Assembly (NCBI GenBank): GCA_963797115.1
Contig: CAWCOH010000001.1
Coordinates: forward strand, 2,728,001 to 2,792,000
DNA: 64,000 nt
Direction: 5' to 3'
Source of the DNA: AP-15 sp963797115
Lineage (GTDB): Bacteria > Pseudomonadota > Alphaproteobacteria > ATCC43930 > CGMCC-115725
Positions 35,450 through 43,637 of this stretch are shown in pieces; position 1 is the first letter of the stretch, and each line of letters begins with the position of its first letter. Both the position numbers and the translations under genes were made by a program. The notes below the pieces were generated by a model, which did no database searches, had not been told where the DNA came from, and saw nothing but the letters and a program-made list of their open reading frames with translations.

Positions 35450-36730
35450 ATGACGCGCCGGCGAGAGACGCGACGCGATTTCCTGAAAGGGACCGTGCTC
35501 GCCGCCTGCGCACCGCTGGCGTTTCGTCCGGCGCTGGCGCAGGGCGCCGCCGGCCGGGTCGTTGTGATCGGCGGCGGCTTTGCCGGCGCCACCTGCGCCG
35601 GCGCGCTGAAGCAGCTCGCTCCGCGCCTCGCCGTCACGCTAGTCGAGCAAAGCGCCAGTTTTACCGCCTGTCCGCTCAGCAACGAGGTCATCGCCGGATT
35701 GCGCGATCTGCGCGATCAGGAATTCACCTACGACAAGCTCGCTGGTCGCGGCGTCGAACTGGCGCGGCAGATGGCGACCGGCGTCGATCCCCCGGCGCGC
35801 GCAGTGACCCTGGCGGATGGCACGCGCCTCGTCTACGACCGGCTGGTCGTGGCGCCGGGCATCGACATCCGCTGGGATGCGCTGCCGGGTTATGGCGAAG
35901 CCGCCGCCGAGAGGATGCCGCATGCCTGGAAGGCGGGGGCGCAGACAACCCTGCTGCGCCGCCAGCTCGAAGCAATGGAGGATGGCGGGTTGGTCGTGAT
36001 CTCGGCGCCGGCCAACCCCTATCGTTGTCCGCCGGGGCCGTACGAGCGCGCCAGCCTGATCGCCTATTACCTGAAGACGAAAAAGCCGCGCTCGAAGCTC
36101 ATCCTGCTCGACGCCAAGGATGCTTTCTCCAAGCAGAAGCTGTTCCAGAACGCGTGGCAGGAACTCTACCCGGGCCTCATCGAATGGGTGTCGTTGTCGT
36201 CTGGCGGCAAGGTGACCGCGGTCGATCCGGCAGCGCTGACGCTTGCCACTGACTTTCAGACATACAAAGCCGCCGTCGCCAACGTGATCCCGCCGCAGAA
36301 GGCCGGCCATATCGCCGAGCTGGCCGGTGTAGCCGACCGCTCCGGCTGGTGCCCGGTCGACCCGGTGACCTTCGAATCGTCTTTGCAACCGAACGTTCAT
36401 GTCATCGGCGATGCAGCGATCGCCGGCGCGATGCCGAAATCAGCCTTCGCGGCCAATGCTCAGGCAAAGGTGTGCGCCGCTGCCTTGGTGGCGCTGCTCG
36501 CCGACAACACGCCGGTGGTGCCGAAGTTGATCAATACCTGCTACAGCTTGGTGGCGCCGGATTACGGCATTTCGGTTGCCGGCGTTTACCAGCCGGCGAA
36601 CGGCCAGCTCGTCGAGGTCGCAGGTGCCGGGGGTGTGAGCCCGCTCGACGCGCCGGCTGCGTTTCGGGCGACAGAGGCGAGCATCGCCGATGGCTGGTTC
36701 CGGACGATCACCGCTGAAACTTTTGGCTGA
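35450..36730 (+). CDS. fccB: Flavocytochrome c sulfide dehydrogenase flavoprotein (FccB/SoxF)
   Basis: The 426-residue protein has a Tat signal (RRDFLKGTVLAACAPLAF). The FAD dinucleotide fold is VVVIGGGFAGATCAGALKQL. FTACPLSNEVIAGL carries the redox cysteine, NPYRCPPGPYERASLIAYYL the second region, and VHVIGDAAIAGAMPKSAFAA the FAD C-terminal motif. It oxidises sulfide, passing electrons to the monoheme cytochrome, in the periplasm. Its 3' end overlaps soxX by 41 bases, so it is part of the sulfur operon. Confidence 0.92.
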   Translation: MTRRRETRRDFLKGTVLAACAPLAFRPALAQGAAGRVVVIGGGFAGATCAGALKQLAPRLAVTLVEQSASFTACPLSNEVIAGLRDLRDQEFTYDKLAGRGVELARQMATGVDPPARAVTLADGTRLVYDRLVVAPGIDIRWDALPGYGEAAAERMPHAWKAGAQTTLLRRQLEAMEDGGLVVISAPANPYRCPPGPYERASLIAYYLKTKKPRSKLILLDAKDAFSKQKLFQNAWQELYPGLIEWVSLSSGGKVTAVDPAALTLATDFQTYKAAVANVIPPQKAGHIAELAGVADRSGWCPVDPVTFESSLQPNVHVIGDAAIAGAMPKSAFAANAQAKVCAAALVALLADNTPVVPKLINTCYSLVAPDYGISVAGVYQPANGQLVEVAGAGGVSPLDAPAAFRATEASIADGWFRTITAETFG

Positions 36731-37184
36731 ATGGTTCGGCACGGCCGCCCTCGCCGGGTTTGCCGCATCGCGGCTGGTGAGCGATGCTGTCGCGGGCGAC
36801 ACGGCGCTGATCCGGTACGAGGTGGTCGGCGACACCATCCCGGCGCCGCTGACCGGGACCGCGGGCGACCCGGCCCGCGGCCGCGCGATCGTCGGCAACC
36901 GGCAGATTGGGCTCTGCCTGTTGTGTCATTCGGGCCCCTTTCCCGAGGACAGGTTGCAAGGCACCCTGGCGCCCAGCCTCGCCGGCGTAGGCTCCAGGCT
37001 TTCCGTCGGGCAGCTGCGGCTGCGCATCGTCGATGCGAGCCGCGTCAACCCGAAAACGATCATGCCACCCTATTACCGCACGCAAGATTTGAACCGGGTC
37101 GCGCCCTCTTATGCCGGCCGGCCGATCCTCGATGCTGGGCAAGTCGAGGATGTCGTTGCCTTTCTCGCGACGTTGACGGAATAG
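36690..37184 (+). CDS. soxX: Sulfur-oxidation cytochrome SoxX
   Basis: The 164-residue monoheme cytochrome has a heme site (IGLCLLCHSGPFPEDRLQG), a LAPSLAGVGSRLSVGQLRLR block and the distal KTIMPPYYRTQDLNRVAPSY with the axial Met. The signal is LLAEWFGTAALAGFAASRL, start ATG 36690 within fccB. SoxX pairs with SoxA to attach thiosulfate to SoxY. The partner genes lie beyond a group II intron inserted 190 bases downstream. Confidence 0.93.
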   Translation: MAGSGRSPLKLLAEWFGTAALAGFAASRLVSDAVAGDTALIRYEVVGDTIPAPLTGTAGDPARGRAIVGNRQIGLCLLCHSGPFPEDRLQGTLAPSLAGVGSRLSVGQLRLRIVDASRVNPKTIMPPYYRTQDLNRVAPSYAGRPILDAGQVEDVVAFLATLTE

Positions 37185-37266
37185 GAAGCAGAACAAGGAG
37201 GCGTCATTGGTGGGCCCCGGCCTGCGAGCCTGTAATCCAATCGTTATTCATCGCACCTTCCCTGCA

Positions 37267-37297
37267 AATCGCGTCATCCCGGCGCAGGCCGGGACCC
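37267..37297. repeat. Extragenic palindrome 3' of the intron
   Basis: CATCCCGGCGCAGGCCGGGA with flanks forms a CCCGGC/GCCGGG hairpin. The same element occurs inverted directly at the other intron boundary (39292-39318). Confidence 0.6.
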
Positions 37298-37373
37298 ACC
37301 TATCCAGCGGCGTCGCGTCTCCCGAAGGAGACACCGGTCGCAGAAAATGCTCAAAATCAGGTGCTTGCGGCAC

Positions 37374-39291
37374 GATCGAGTAGGGGGGTTCCTCACGGTT
37401 CCCCCCTCTCACACCACCGGGCGTACGGGCCACGTACCACGGCGGTTTCCCTGGGCGTTGAGCGCGGCATGGCGGGCGGTCAGGTTGATCAGTCCGAGTT
37501 GGTCGAACCAGGCGAGGTCCATGGCGATCTTCGCTTGCAGCGAATTGGCCAGACACCACCACCCTCGGCCGGAGGAGGCCAGCTCGCGGGCGGGTCGCGG
37601 CGAGACCCCGTTTTGCGAGAGGAACCGCCGCAGTCCCGCGGGCTGCTTGCAATGCTTGAGCCGCACGCAGCGCAGCTTGCGGCGCAGCCAGCCATCAAGG
37701 CCGCGCAGTTCGCTGTGTGCGTGTGCATGACGGAAGTACGTCACCCATCCGGTCAGGTAGGCGTTGGCCTCCTCGATCATCCGCCCCAGGCTGACCGCCC
37801 GGTTGCGTTTGGTGATCCGACGCAGGCGCGCCTTGGTGCGCTGGACGCTCTTCGGCGCGATGCCGAGCGTGCCGTCCGCACTCAACCGGTAGCCGAGGAA
37901 CTGGCGCTCCGCGACTGGGGCGACGGCGCTCTTCTGCTGATTGACCCGAAGCCGCAAGCGGCTTTCCAGAAACCGCGTCACCGAGGCCATGACCCGCTCC
38001 CCCGCCGACGGCGAGCGCACATAGATGTTGCAGTCGTCGGCGTAACGGCAGAACCGGTGGCCCCTGCGTTCGAGCTCCTTGTCCAGATCGTCGAGCAGCA
38101 GATTGGCCAGCAGCGGCGACAGCGGACCGCCTTGCGGCGTGCCCTCATATCGCGCGGTGCTGACGCCGTACTGCATCATCCCCGCCGTCAGAAAGCGGCG
38201 GATCATCCGCAGCAGGCGCTTGTCGCCGATGCGCCGGGCCAGGCGGCCCATCATCACGTCGTGGTTGACCCGGTCGAAGAACTTTTCGAGATCCAGATCG
38301 ACGACGATGTCATGGCCGCCGGCCACGTACTCCCGGGCTCGGCGCAGCGCGTCATGTGCCCCCCGCCCCGGGCGGAAGCCAAAGCTCGAGACCGAGAAAC
38401 CCGGATCGAGCAGCGGCTCCAGGACTTGCAGGATCGCCTGTTGGACCAGGCGGTCGGCCACCGTCGGGATGCCCAATTGGCGCTTGCCGCCACCAGGCTT
38501 GGGGATTTCCACCCCGCGCACCGGCTGCGGTTGGTAGCTTCCGTCGAGCAACGCGGTGATCAGCGCGTCCTTGTTGGCGGCGATCCAGGGCCGCAGAGCG
38601 TCGACGGTCATGCCGTCCACCCCTGGCGCCCCCCGGTTCGCCTTTACCCGCTTGTAGGCTTGGTTCAGGTTCGCCGAACTGGCGATCTTTTCCATCAGCC
38701 CCCGCGTCAAGGCTCGTTGCCGTTGCCACGCCGTGTCAGCTTGTTGCTCTTCGTGCGCTCCCGCCCCGGATCCGCCGGGGCCGATGGCGCCGTGGCGCAT
38801 GGTTGCCATCCGGGCCTCATCAAAGAGGTCCAGCTGCTCGCCGATGCCTTGCTGCCGCGCCGCTGTCATCGAGTGGCTCTGGTCTGCTCCTTGGCTCAGA
38901 GATTCGGCCCTTCGCGCCGCCAACACGGGCGGGCACTACTATGGCCTCGGCTGACCCCTCCCCGACCGTCAGATGCCGTCGCCGACATCCTGCTCCGGTT
39001 CGCCCGGAGAGCCGGAGAGGTCTCCCACGGTAAGATACTGCCCTTTCCCCAGGGCGGCCGCCGGATCTACCCGCACGCGTGACGGAAGGAGTATTGGGCG
39101 TTCCCGTCCCATGCCGGGTTGCCCCACCGCGCTGGCCTTGTATCCGGTTCCTGTTCGTCGACCCCCCGTTTTGCCGCCGGCTTCCTCCCCACCCCGCATC
39201 GCTGCGACGCAGTTGCCTTTGGCTATCGGTTCCGCTCCTTGCGGCCCGAAGAGGACTTGCACCTCCAAGCTCAGTATCATGCGTGGCACAC
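37374..39291 (-). mobile_element. Group II intron between soxX and soxY
   Basis: On the minus strand the RNA appears to start at about 39291 (GTGTGCCACGCATG, GUGYG-type 5' end). It encodes a reverse transcriptase and ends near 37374 after a domain V/VI-like stretch (about 37430-37374: CCGTGGTACGTGG...GTACGCCCGGTGG, then a GGGGGG...CCCCCC stem and CTACTCGAT). The ends are estimates. The 5' exon ends in a palindrome (CCCGGCGCAGGCCGGG), the kind of hairpin target used by class C bacterial introns. The intron is antisense to the sox genes, so it cannot splice from sox mRNA. Confidence 0.8.
37409..38869 (-). CDS. ltrA: Group II intron reverse transcriptase/maturase
   Basis: From ATG 38869 (MTAARQQGIGEQLDLFDEAR) the protein shows RT blocks: KANRGAPGVDGM, VEIPKPGGGKRQLGIPTVAD, SSFGFRPGRGAHDALRRA, VVDLDLEKFFDRVNHDVMM, YEGTPQGGPLSPLLANLLLD and the FCRYADDCNIYV active site. 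A maturase X region follows (IEEANAYLTGWVTYFRHAHA). No HNH endonuclease domain is visible, which fits class C introns. It looks complete. An upstream in-frame ATG at 38926 is possible. Confidence 0.93.
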   Translation of the reverse strand: MTAARQQGIGEQLDLFDEARMATMRHGAIGPGGSGAGAHEEQQADTAWQRQRALTRGLMEKIASSANLNQAYKRVKANRGAPGVDGMTVDALRPWIAANKDALITALLDGSYQPQPVRGVEIPKPGGGKRQLGIPTVADRLVQQAILQVLEPLLDPGFSVSSFGFRPGRGAHDALRRAREYVAGGHDIVVDLDLEKFFDRVNHDVMMGRLARRIGDKRLLRMIRRFLTAGMMQYGVSTARYEGTPQGGPLSPLLANLLLDDLDKELERRGHRFCRYADDCNIYVRSPSAGERVMASVTRFLESRLRLRVNQQKSAVAPVAERQFLGYRLSADGTLGIAPKSVQRTKARLRRITKRNRAVSLGRMIEEANAYLTGWVTYFRHAHAHSELRGLDGWLRRKLRCVRLKHCKQPAGLRRFLSQNGVSPRPARELASSGRGWWCLANSLQAKIAMDLAWFDQLGLINLTARHAALNAQGNRRGTWPVRPVV

Positions 39292-39490
39292 ATGGGTCCC
39301 GGCCTGCGCCGGGATGGCGAGGGAGGCCGGGGGTGGAAATCGCCACCGCATTCGTCGACACCAATTCGCTGACCGCCGCCTCCGCCGGGTCAGCGTTTGA
39401 TGTTGTCTTGCGTCCCAGCCGCCTTTTTTCTTGCGAGGAGCGCGACGACGAAGCAATCGAGATCGACCGGGGCAATGACAGCGTGTCCTA

Positions 39491-39979
39491 ATGCCTGACC
39501 CGCTCTTTTCGGCAACGAACCGGCGCTGTTTCCTGATCCGCGCGGCCGGGTTTGCCGCCGGCGCGGGGCTTTTGTCGGCTGTGCCGGTTAGGGCGGCCCG
39601 CGCCACGCCGCATGCGATGCAAGGGGCGATCCGCGAGATCGTCGGCGAGGCGGCGCTGCGGCACGGCAAGGTGACGCTCGACGTGCCGCCGCTCGTCGAG
39701 AACGGCAACGCCGTCCCGCTGACCGTTGCGGTCGACAGCCCGATGACGGAAGCCGATCACGTCAAGGCCATTCACATCGTCAACGAAAAGAACCCGCAGC
39801 CTTACGTTATTTCCGCAACCCTCGGGCCGCGCGCCGGGCGGGCAAGCCTATCGACCCGCATCAAGCTTGCCGATTCTCAGCAGGTCGTGGCGCTGGCCGA
39901 AATGAACAACGGGTCGTTCTGGAGCCAGTCCGCCGACATCATCGTCACGATCGCAGCTTGCGTTGAGGATTTGCACTGA
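39491..39979 (+). CDS. soxY: Thiosulfate-oxidation carrier protein SoxY
   Basis: A Tat-type signal (NRRCFLIRAAGFAAGAGLLS) precedes the SoxY fold: MQGAIREIVGEAALRHGKVT, VPPLVENGNAVPLTVAVDSP, VKAIHIVNEKNPQPYVISAT and FWSQSADIIVTIAACVEDLH. The substrate-carrying cysteine lies in the last block. The flexible GGCGG end known from Paracoccus SoxY is absent; the tail reads AACVEDLH. It works as a SoxYZ dimer in the periplasm. The stop overlaps the soxZ ATG (TGATG). Confidence 0.92.
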   Translation: MPDPLFSATNRRCFLIRAAGFAAGAGLLSAVPVRAARATPHAMQGAIREIVGEAALRHGKVTLDVPPLVENGNAVPLTVAVDSPMTEADHVKAIHIVNEKNPQPYVISATLGPRAGRASLSTRIKLADSQQVVALAEMNNGSFWSQSADIIVTIAACVEDLH

Positions 39980-40299
39980 TGGCGCGTGTGCTGATCAACG
40001 TCCCGGCCAGGGCCAAGCGCGGCGAGGTCATCGAGGTGAAGACCCTGATCTCGCATCCGATGGAGAGCGGGTATCGGGCCGGGACCAACGGCGCGCTGAT
40101 CCCGCGCGACATCATCACGCTCTTCACCTGCACCTATAACGGCCTGGAGATTTTCCGCGCCGAGCTGTCGCCGGCGATCGCGGCCAATCCATTCATCGCG
40201 TTTTTCACCACTGCGACCGAGAGCGGCACGCTCGACTTCCGTTGGAGCGGCGACAACGGGTTTTCGACAACCGAAAGGGCCGCGATCACGGTCGAATGA
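39979..40299 (+). CDS. soxZ: Thiosulfate-oxidation carrier partner SoxZ
   Basis: The 106-residue immunoglobulin-like protein (ARVLINVPARAKRGEVIEVK, LISHPMESGYRAGTNGALIP, FTCTYNGLEIFRAELSPAIA, NPFIAFFTTATESGTLDFRW) is SoxZ. It has no signal peptide and is expected to leave the cell bound to Tat-exported SoxY. Its stop overlaps the soxA start. Confidence 0.95.
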   Translation: MARVLINVPARAKRGEVIEVKTLISHPMESGYRAGTNGALIPRDIITLFTCTYNGLEIFRAELSPAIAANPFIAFFTTATESGTLDFRWSGDNGFSTTERAAITVE

Positions 40300-41087
40300 T
40301 GCCGCTTCCGCGAACCTTGCGCGGGCTTGTCGCCGGCTTCGCACTCCTCGCTCCGCTCGCCGCCTTCGCTGCCGATATCCCAGCCGCACAGCGCCGCTCG
40401 GGCTATGAGTTCATGGGACGCGAGACGCGGGCGATCGAGGATGACGACACCGGCAACCCCGGTATGCTGGCGGTGTTCGACGGCAAGGCGCTGTGGAACC
40501 GCCGCGAAGGGCCGGTCGGCAAATCCTGCGCCAGCTGTCATGGCGATGCACGCGGGAGCATGAAGGGCGTCGCCGCGCGCTATCCTGCGGTCGATCCCGT
40601 GCTCGGCCGGCCGGTCGATCTGGAGCAGCTCATCAATCTCTGCCGGACGGAGCGCCAACAGACGGCACCGCTGCCGTTAGAAAGCACGGAGCTGCTGGCA
40701 CTGGCGGTCTTTGTTGCACATCAGTCGAAGGGGGAGCCGATCGCCATCCCGGACGATCCGCAAACCCGCCGGTTCGGCGATGCCGGCAGAGCGATTTTCG
40801 AGCGCCGGCAAGGCCAGCTGAACCTGTCCTGCGCGCAATGCCACGACGACAATTGGGGGCAAAAACTGGGCGGCGCGCCGGTACCGCAGGCTCATCCCAC
40901 CGGGTATCCGCTCTATCGCCTGGAATGGCAGAGCCTCGGCTCGCTGCGGCGGCGCCTGCGCAATTGCCTCGCTGGGATGCGCGCCGAGCCTTATCCCGAT
41001 GACGCGCCGGAGATTGTCGATCTGGAACTCTATCTCGCCTGGCGCGCCCGCGGTCTCATGATAGAGACGCCCGCCGTGCGCCCCTAA
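40296..41087 (+). CDS. soxA: Diheme cytochrome SoxA (L-cysteine S-thiosulfotransferase subunit)
   Basis: ATG 40296 overlaps soxZ. The signal is LRGLVAGFALLAPLAAFA. The protein contains two heme sites, GKSCASCHGDARGSMKGVAA and LNLSCAQCHDDNWGQKLGGA. The later RLRNCLAGMRAEPY supplies the conserved cysteine of the active-site heme. The protein begins with the SoxA-typical IPAAQRRSGYEFMGRETRAI. With SoxX it forms the enzyme that loads thiosulfate onto SoxY. It is the last sox gene here; soxB and soxCD do not follow. Confidence 0.95.
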   Translation: MMPLPRTLRGLVAGFALLAPLAAFAADIPAAQRRSGYEFMGRETRAIEDDDTGNPGMLAVFDGKALWNRREGPVGKSCASCHGDARGSMKGVAARYPAVDPVLGRPVDLEQLINLCRTERQQTAPLPLESTELLALAVFVAHQSKGEPIAIPDDPQTRRFGDAGRAIFERRQGQLNLSCAQCHDDNWGQKLGGAPVPQAHPTGYPLYRLEWQSLGSLRRRLRNCLAGMRAEPYPDDAPEIVDLELYLAWRARGLMIETPAVRP

Positions 41088-41312
41088 GGTTCGGCTAAGG
41101 TCGGCTAAGGGGCAAATCCTGCCGCTCGGAGCGCGACGGAAGGCTCAGGCTAATTCGCCGTGATAGAGAACGAAAAGAGGGCTTGACGTCAGCCGTCCGA
41201 TTACTGAGGGCGATCGTCGCTGCCGCGTTGGCGTCGAAGAGCAACGCCGAGACGCTGAAGAAGGCTTGCCGGGAGAGCTCGGCCGGAAACCAGCCGTCGG
41301 TAGACACGCCAC
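41088..41312. other. Intergenic region
   Basis: No gene seen. A short tandem element (CTAAGGTTCGG / CTAAGGTCGG / CTAAGGGGC, 41085-41112) follows the soxA stop. Confidence 0.4.
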
Positions 41313-41972
41313 TCACGCATCCGGCGGGGTGAAGACGGCGCAGGGCGCGGCGATGCCGCGCAGCACGTGTTCGCCCAGCGGTATCAGCGATACTCCGGTC
41401 GCGGCGGCGAATGTGCCGGAGACTAGGACGGTCTTGTCGAGCGACCGGCACAGCCCTTCCAGCCGGCTGACCAGATTGACGGCGGGGCCGATCGCCGTGA
41501 AATCCAGCCGGTCGGCAGCACCGATATTGCCCCAGAGCATCTCGCCGAGGTGCAGGGCGGCGCCAAAGGGCAGAGGTGCGAGCCCCTGCTGCCGTCGCGC
41601 ATCGTCGAGATGCGCCATTCCGACCCGCGCGGCGGAGACCGCACGCAGGGCAGCCTCGCAGGCGCCGCGGGTCGCCCCTCCGACGACCGGGAAGATCGCC
41701 AGCACGCCGTCGCCGATAAATTTCAGCACCTCGCCGCCGAAGGCGTGGACCGGGCCGGCGATGCGGTCGAACCAGGCATCGAGAGCCGAGATGACCGCCG
41801 CGGGGGGATTGCTCTCGGAGAGCGCCGTGAAGCCGCGCAGATCGGCACAGAGCAGCGCTGCCTGGATGGTCTCGCCGATATCGCGCCGCAACGGACCGGC
41901 CAACACCCGCGCGGCGCTGCGCCGGCCGAGATAGGCCTCAAGCAGCGCTGCCAGCGGCGCCCGCGCGTCCAT
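41313..41972 (-). CDS. Class III adenylate/guanylate cyclase catalytic domain, N-terminally truncated copy
   Basis: The 219-residue product contains the cyclase core: LCADLRGFTALSESN (metal Asp), FGGEVLKFIGDGVLAIFPVV (second metal Asp), ALHLGEMLWGNIGAADRLDF and TAIGPAVNLVSRLEGLC (Asn/Arg transition-state residues). It is almost the same as residues 177-395 of the gene at 45602-46711, but starts at MDARAPLAALLEAYLG, so the sensory N-terminus is missing. The core residues are intact and it may still fold. It makes cAMP or cGMP if active. Confidence 0.85.
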   Translation of the reverse strand: MDARAPLAALLEAYLGRRSAARVLAGPLRRDIGETIQAALLCADLRGFTALSESNPPAAVISALDAWFDRIAGPVHAFGGEVLKFIGDGVLAIFPVVGGATRGACEAALRAVSAARVGMAHLDDARRQQGLAPLPFGAALHLGEMLWGNIGAADRLDFTAIGPAVNLVSRLEGLCRSLDKTVLVSGTFAAATGVSLIPLGEHVLRGIAAPCAVFTPPDA

Positions 41973-42103
41973 CGTGACCGTGGGTCAGCCGAAGGCGTCG
42001 CGGTCGAGCGACGCATGTGCGTGGGTTGGGCCAAATATGGCTTCGGCCGGCTCCAGTCACCGGAGGCTAACCCTCACCGGCCATTGATGCGCAGTGCCTG
42101 GGG

Positions 42104-42859
42104 TCACCGGACTCCGGCGCTGGCATGATGCCAGGCGAGCAATTTGCGCTGGATGGCCTCGGTCGTGAGGTTCACGAAAAGCGCGACAAGCACGATCAAC
42201 AGCAGCGCGGCAAGAACATCGTCGATGCGAAAGCTTTCCTGCGACCTGACCAGGAATGCGCCCAGCCCATCCGTCGACAGCAGCATCTCGGCGACGACGG
42301 CGAGCAGTAGGGATATGGCGATGCTGAGGCGGATGCCGGCGGCGATCCGCGGCAACGCTGCCGGGAGATCGACAAAGCGCATCCGCTCCGCGCGGGTCAG
42401 TCGCAGCGAGCGCGCCACATGCGACAGCATCGGGTGAAGCGAGCGGACTGCGTCGATGGTGTTGATCAGGATCGGGAACGACGCGCCGTAGGCGACGACG
42501 GCGATCTTCGCGGTATCGCCGATCCCGAGGAAGATCATCCAAACCGGTATGATCGCGATAGGCGGCAACGGGCGCACCAGTTCGATCACCGGTTCGACGA
42601 TGTCGCCGAGCCACCGCACCCGGCCGAGCAAAATGCCGAGCGGCAGCATTGTGCCGAGCGCCAATCCGAACCCTGCCGCTGCGCGCAGCAGCGTGTGGCC
42701 AAGCTCGTTCAGCAGGACGCCGCGGTCCCCGATAAGCGTCGCGACGACGGTCACGAAGCCCGGGAAGATCGGCGAGTGGTCGAGAAATGCCGCGAACTGC
42801 CAGAGCCCCGCGAGCGCAGCGAGAAACAGGATCCCCGGGAGGTTGAGGTGGGAAATCAT
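42104..42859 (-). CDS. ABC permease, nitrate/sulfonate/taurine type
   Basis: The 251-residue inner-membrane protein has the SsuC/TauC layout: PGFVTVVATLIGD, ELGHTLLRAAAGFGLALGTM, a periplasm-facing VRPLPPIAIIPVWMIFLGIG motif and the EAA loop around ARSLRLTRAERMRFVDLPAA. It starts with a 4-base overlap on the second permease gene. Two permeases, one SBP and one ATPase make a full importer. Confidence 0.93.
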   Translation of the reverse strand: MISHLNLPGILFLAALAGLWQFAAFLDHSPIFPGFVTVVATLIGDRGVLLNELGHTLLRAAAGFGLALGTMLPLGILLGRVRWLGDIVEPVIELVRPLPPIAIIPVWMIFLGIGDTAKIAVVAYGASFPILINTIDAVRSLHPMLSHVARSLRLTRAERMRFVDLPAALPRIAAGIRLSIAISLLLAVVAEMLLSTDGLGAFLVRSQESFRIDDVLAALLLIVLVALFVNLTTEAIQRKLLAWHHASAGVR

Positions 42860-43632
42860 GCCGGCTCGGCGAGCCTAGTCATCGCTATATGCCAGCCGAC
42901 GACGAGCCGGCTCGCCCGCCGCACCAACGTGTTGAACAGCAGCCCCAGAGCGCCGGTTGTCGCCATGATCGCGAACATTTCCGGTGTGCGCAATGAGAAT
43001 GCCGCGTCATACAGCAGGAAACCGAGACCGCTCTGGCCGGCCAGCATCTCCGCGGCAATCGTTGCCAGCAGCGCGACGCCGGCGCCGATCCGGATGCCGG
43101 TCATGATCTCGGGCAGCGCTGCCGGCAGCCGCAGCCGTACCAGGATTTCCCAATCGGAATAGCCAAAGCAGCGCGCGGTCATCATCTGCACCGGCTCGGC
43201 CACGCCGAGCGCGTTCGCGGCGTTGATGTAAATCGGCCAGAGCGAGGCGAAGGCGATGATGAACAGGAAGAGCTGCGTGCCGATGCCGAGCACGAAGATC
43301 GAGATCGGGACGATGGCCGGCGGCGGCAGCACCCGAAGCATGTCGACCAACGGCCCGAGCATCCGGCGCACGAGCCGGTAGCGCCCGGCGACGATGGCCA
43401 CCGCAAGACCGATCACGATGGCAATCGCCAACCCGGCGACCGCTCGCAAGGTGGTCGTGCCGAGATTCACCAGGAAACCGGCCGAATGCAGGAAATCCCA
43501 TTCCGCTGCCGCGATCGACGGCAGGCCGGGAAAGTACTCGTTTGGAACGGCGCCAAACCACGCGAAGGCCTGCCAACACAACAGCACCAGCCCGAGGCCA
43601 AGCACGCGCTTGGCGACAGCGAGCAAATTCAT
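42856..43632 (-). CDS. ABC permease, nitrate/sulfonate/taurine type (second)
   Basis: The 258-residue protein has the same family layout: LVNLGTTTLRAVAGLAIAIV, LRVLPPPAIVPISIFVLGIG and ARCFGYSDWEILVRLRLPAA. It is a paralogue of the other permease, so the channel is probably a heterodimer. It follows the binding-protein gene by 5 bases. Confidence 0.93.
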   Translation of the reverse strand: MNLLAVAKRVLGLGLVLLCWQAFAWFGAVPNEYFPGLPSIAAAEWDFLHSAGFLVNLGTTTLRAVAGLAIAIVIGLAVAIVAGRYRLVRRMLGPLVDMLRVLPPPAIVPISIFVLGIGTQLFLFIIAFASLWPIYINAANALGVAEPVQMMTARCFGYSDWEILVRLRLPAALPEIMTGIRIGAGVALLATIAAEMLAGQSGLGFLLYDAAFSLRTPEMFAIMATTGALGLLFNTLVRRASRLVVGWHIAMTRLAEPA

Positions 43633-43637
43633 GACGG

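Noticed and set aside
36731..39082. A 783-codon plus-strand frame
   Set aside because: It is antisense to the intron reverse transcriptase and out of frame with soxX; both real genes have clear motifs.
41313..41972. Treating the truncated cyclase as an assembly duplicate
   Set aside because: The copies differ at scattered positions and in their flanks (for example GVSLIPL versus TTPLVPL), so they are genuinely separate loci.
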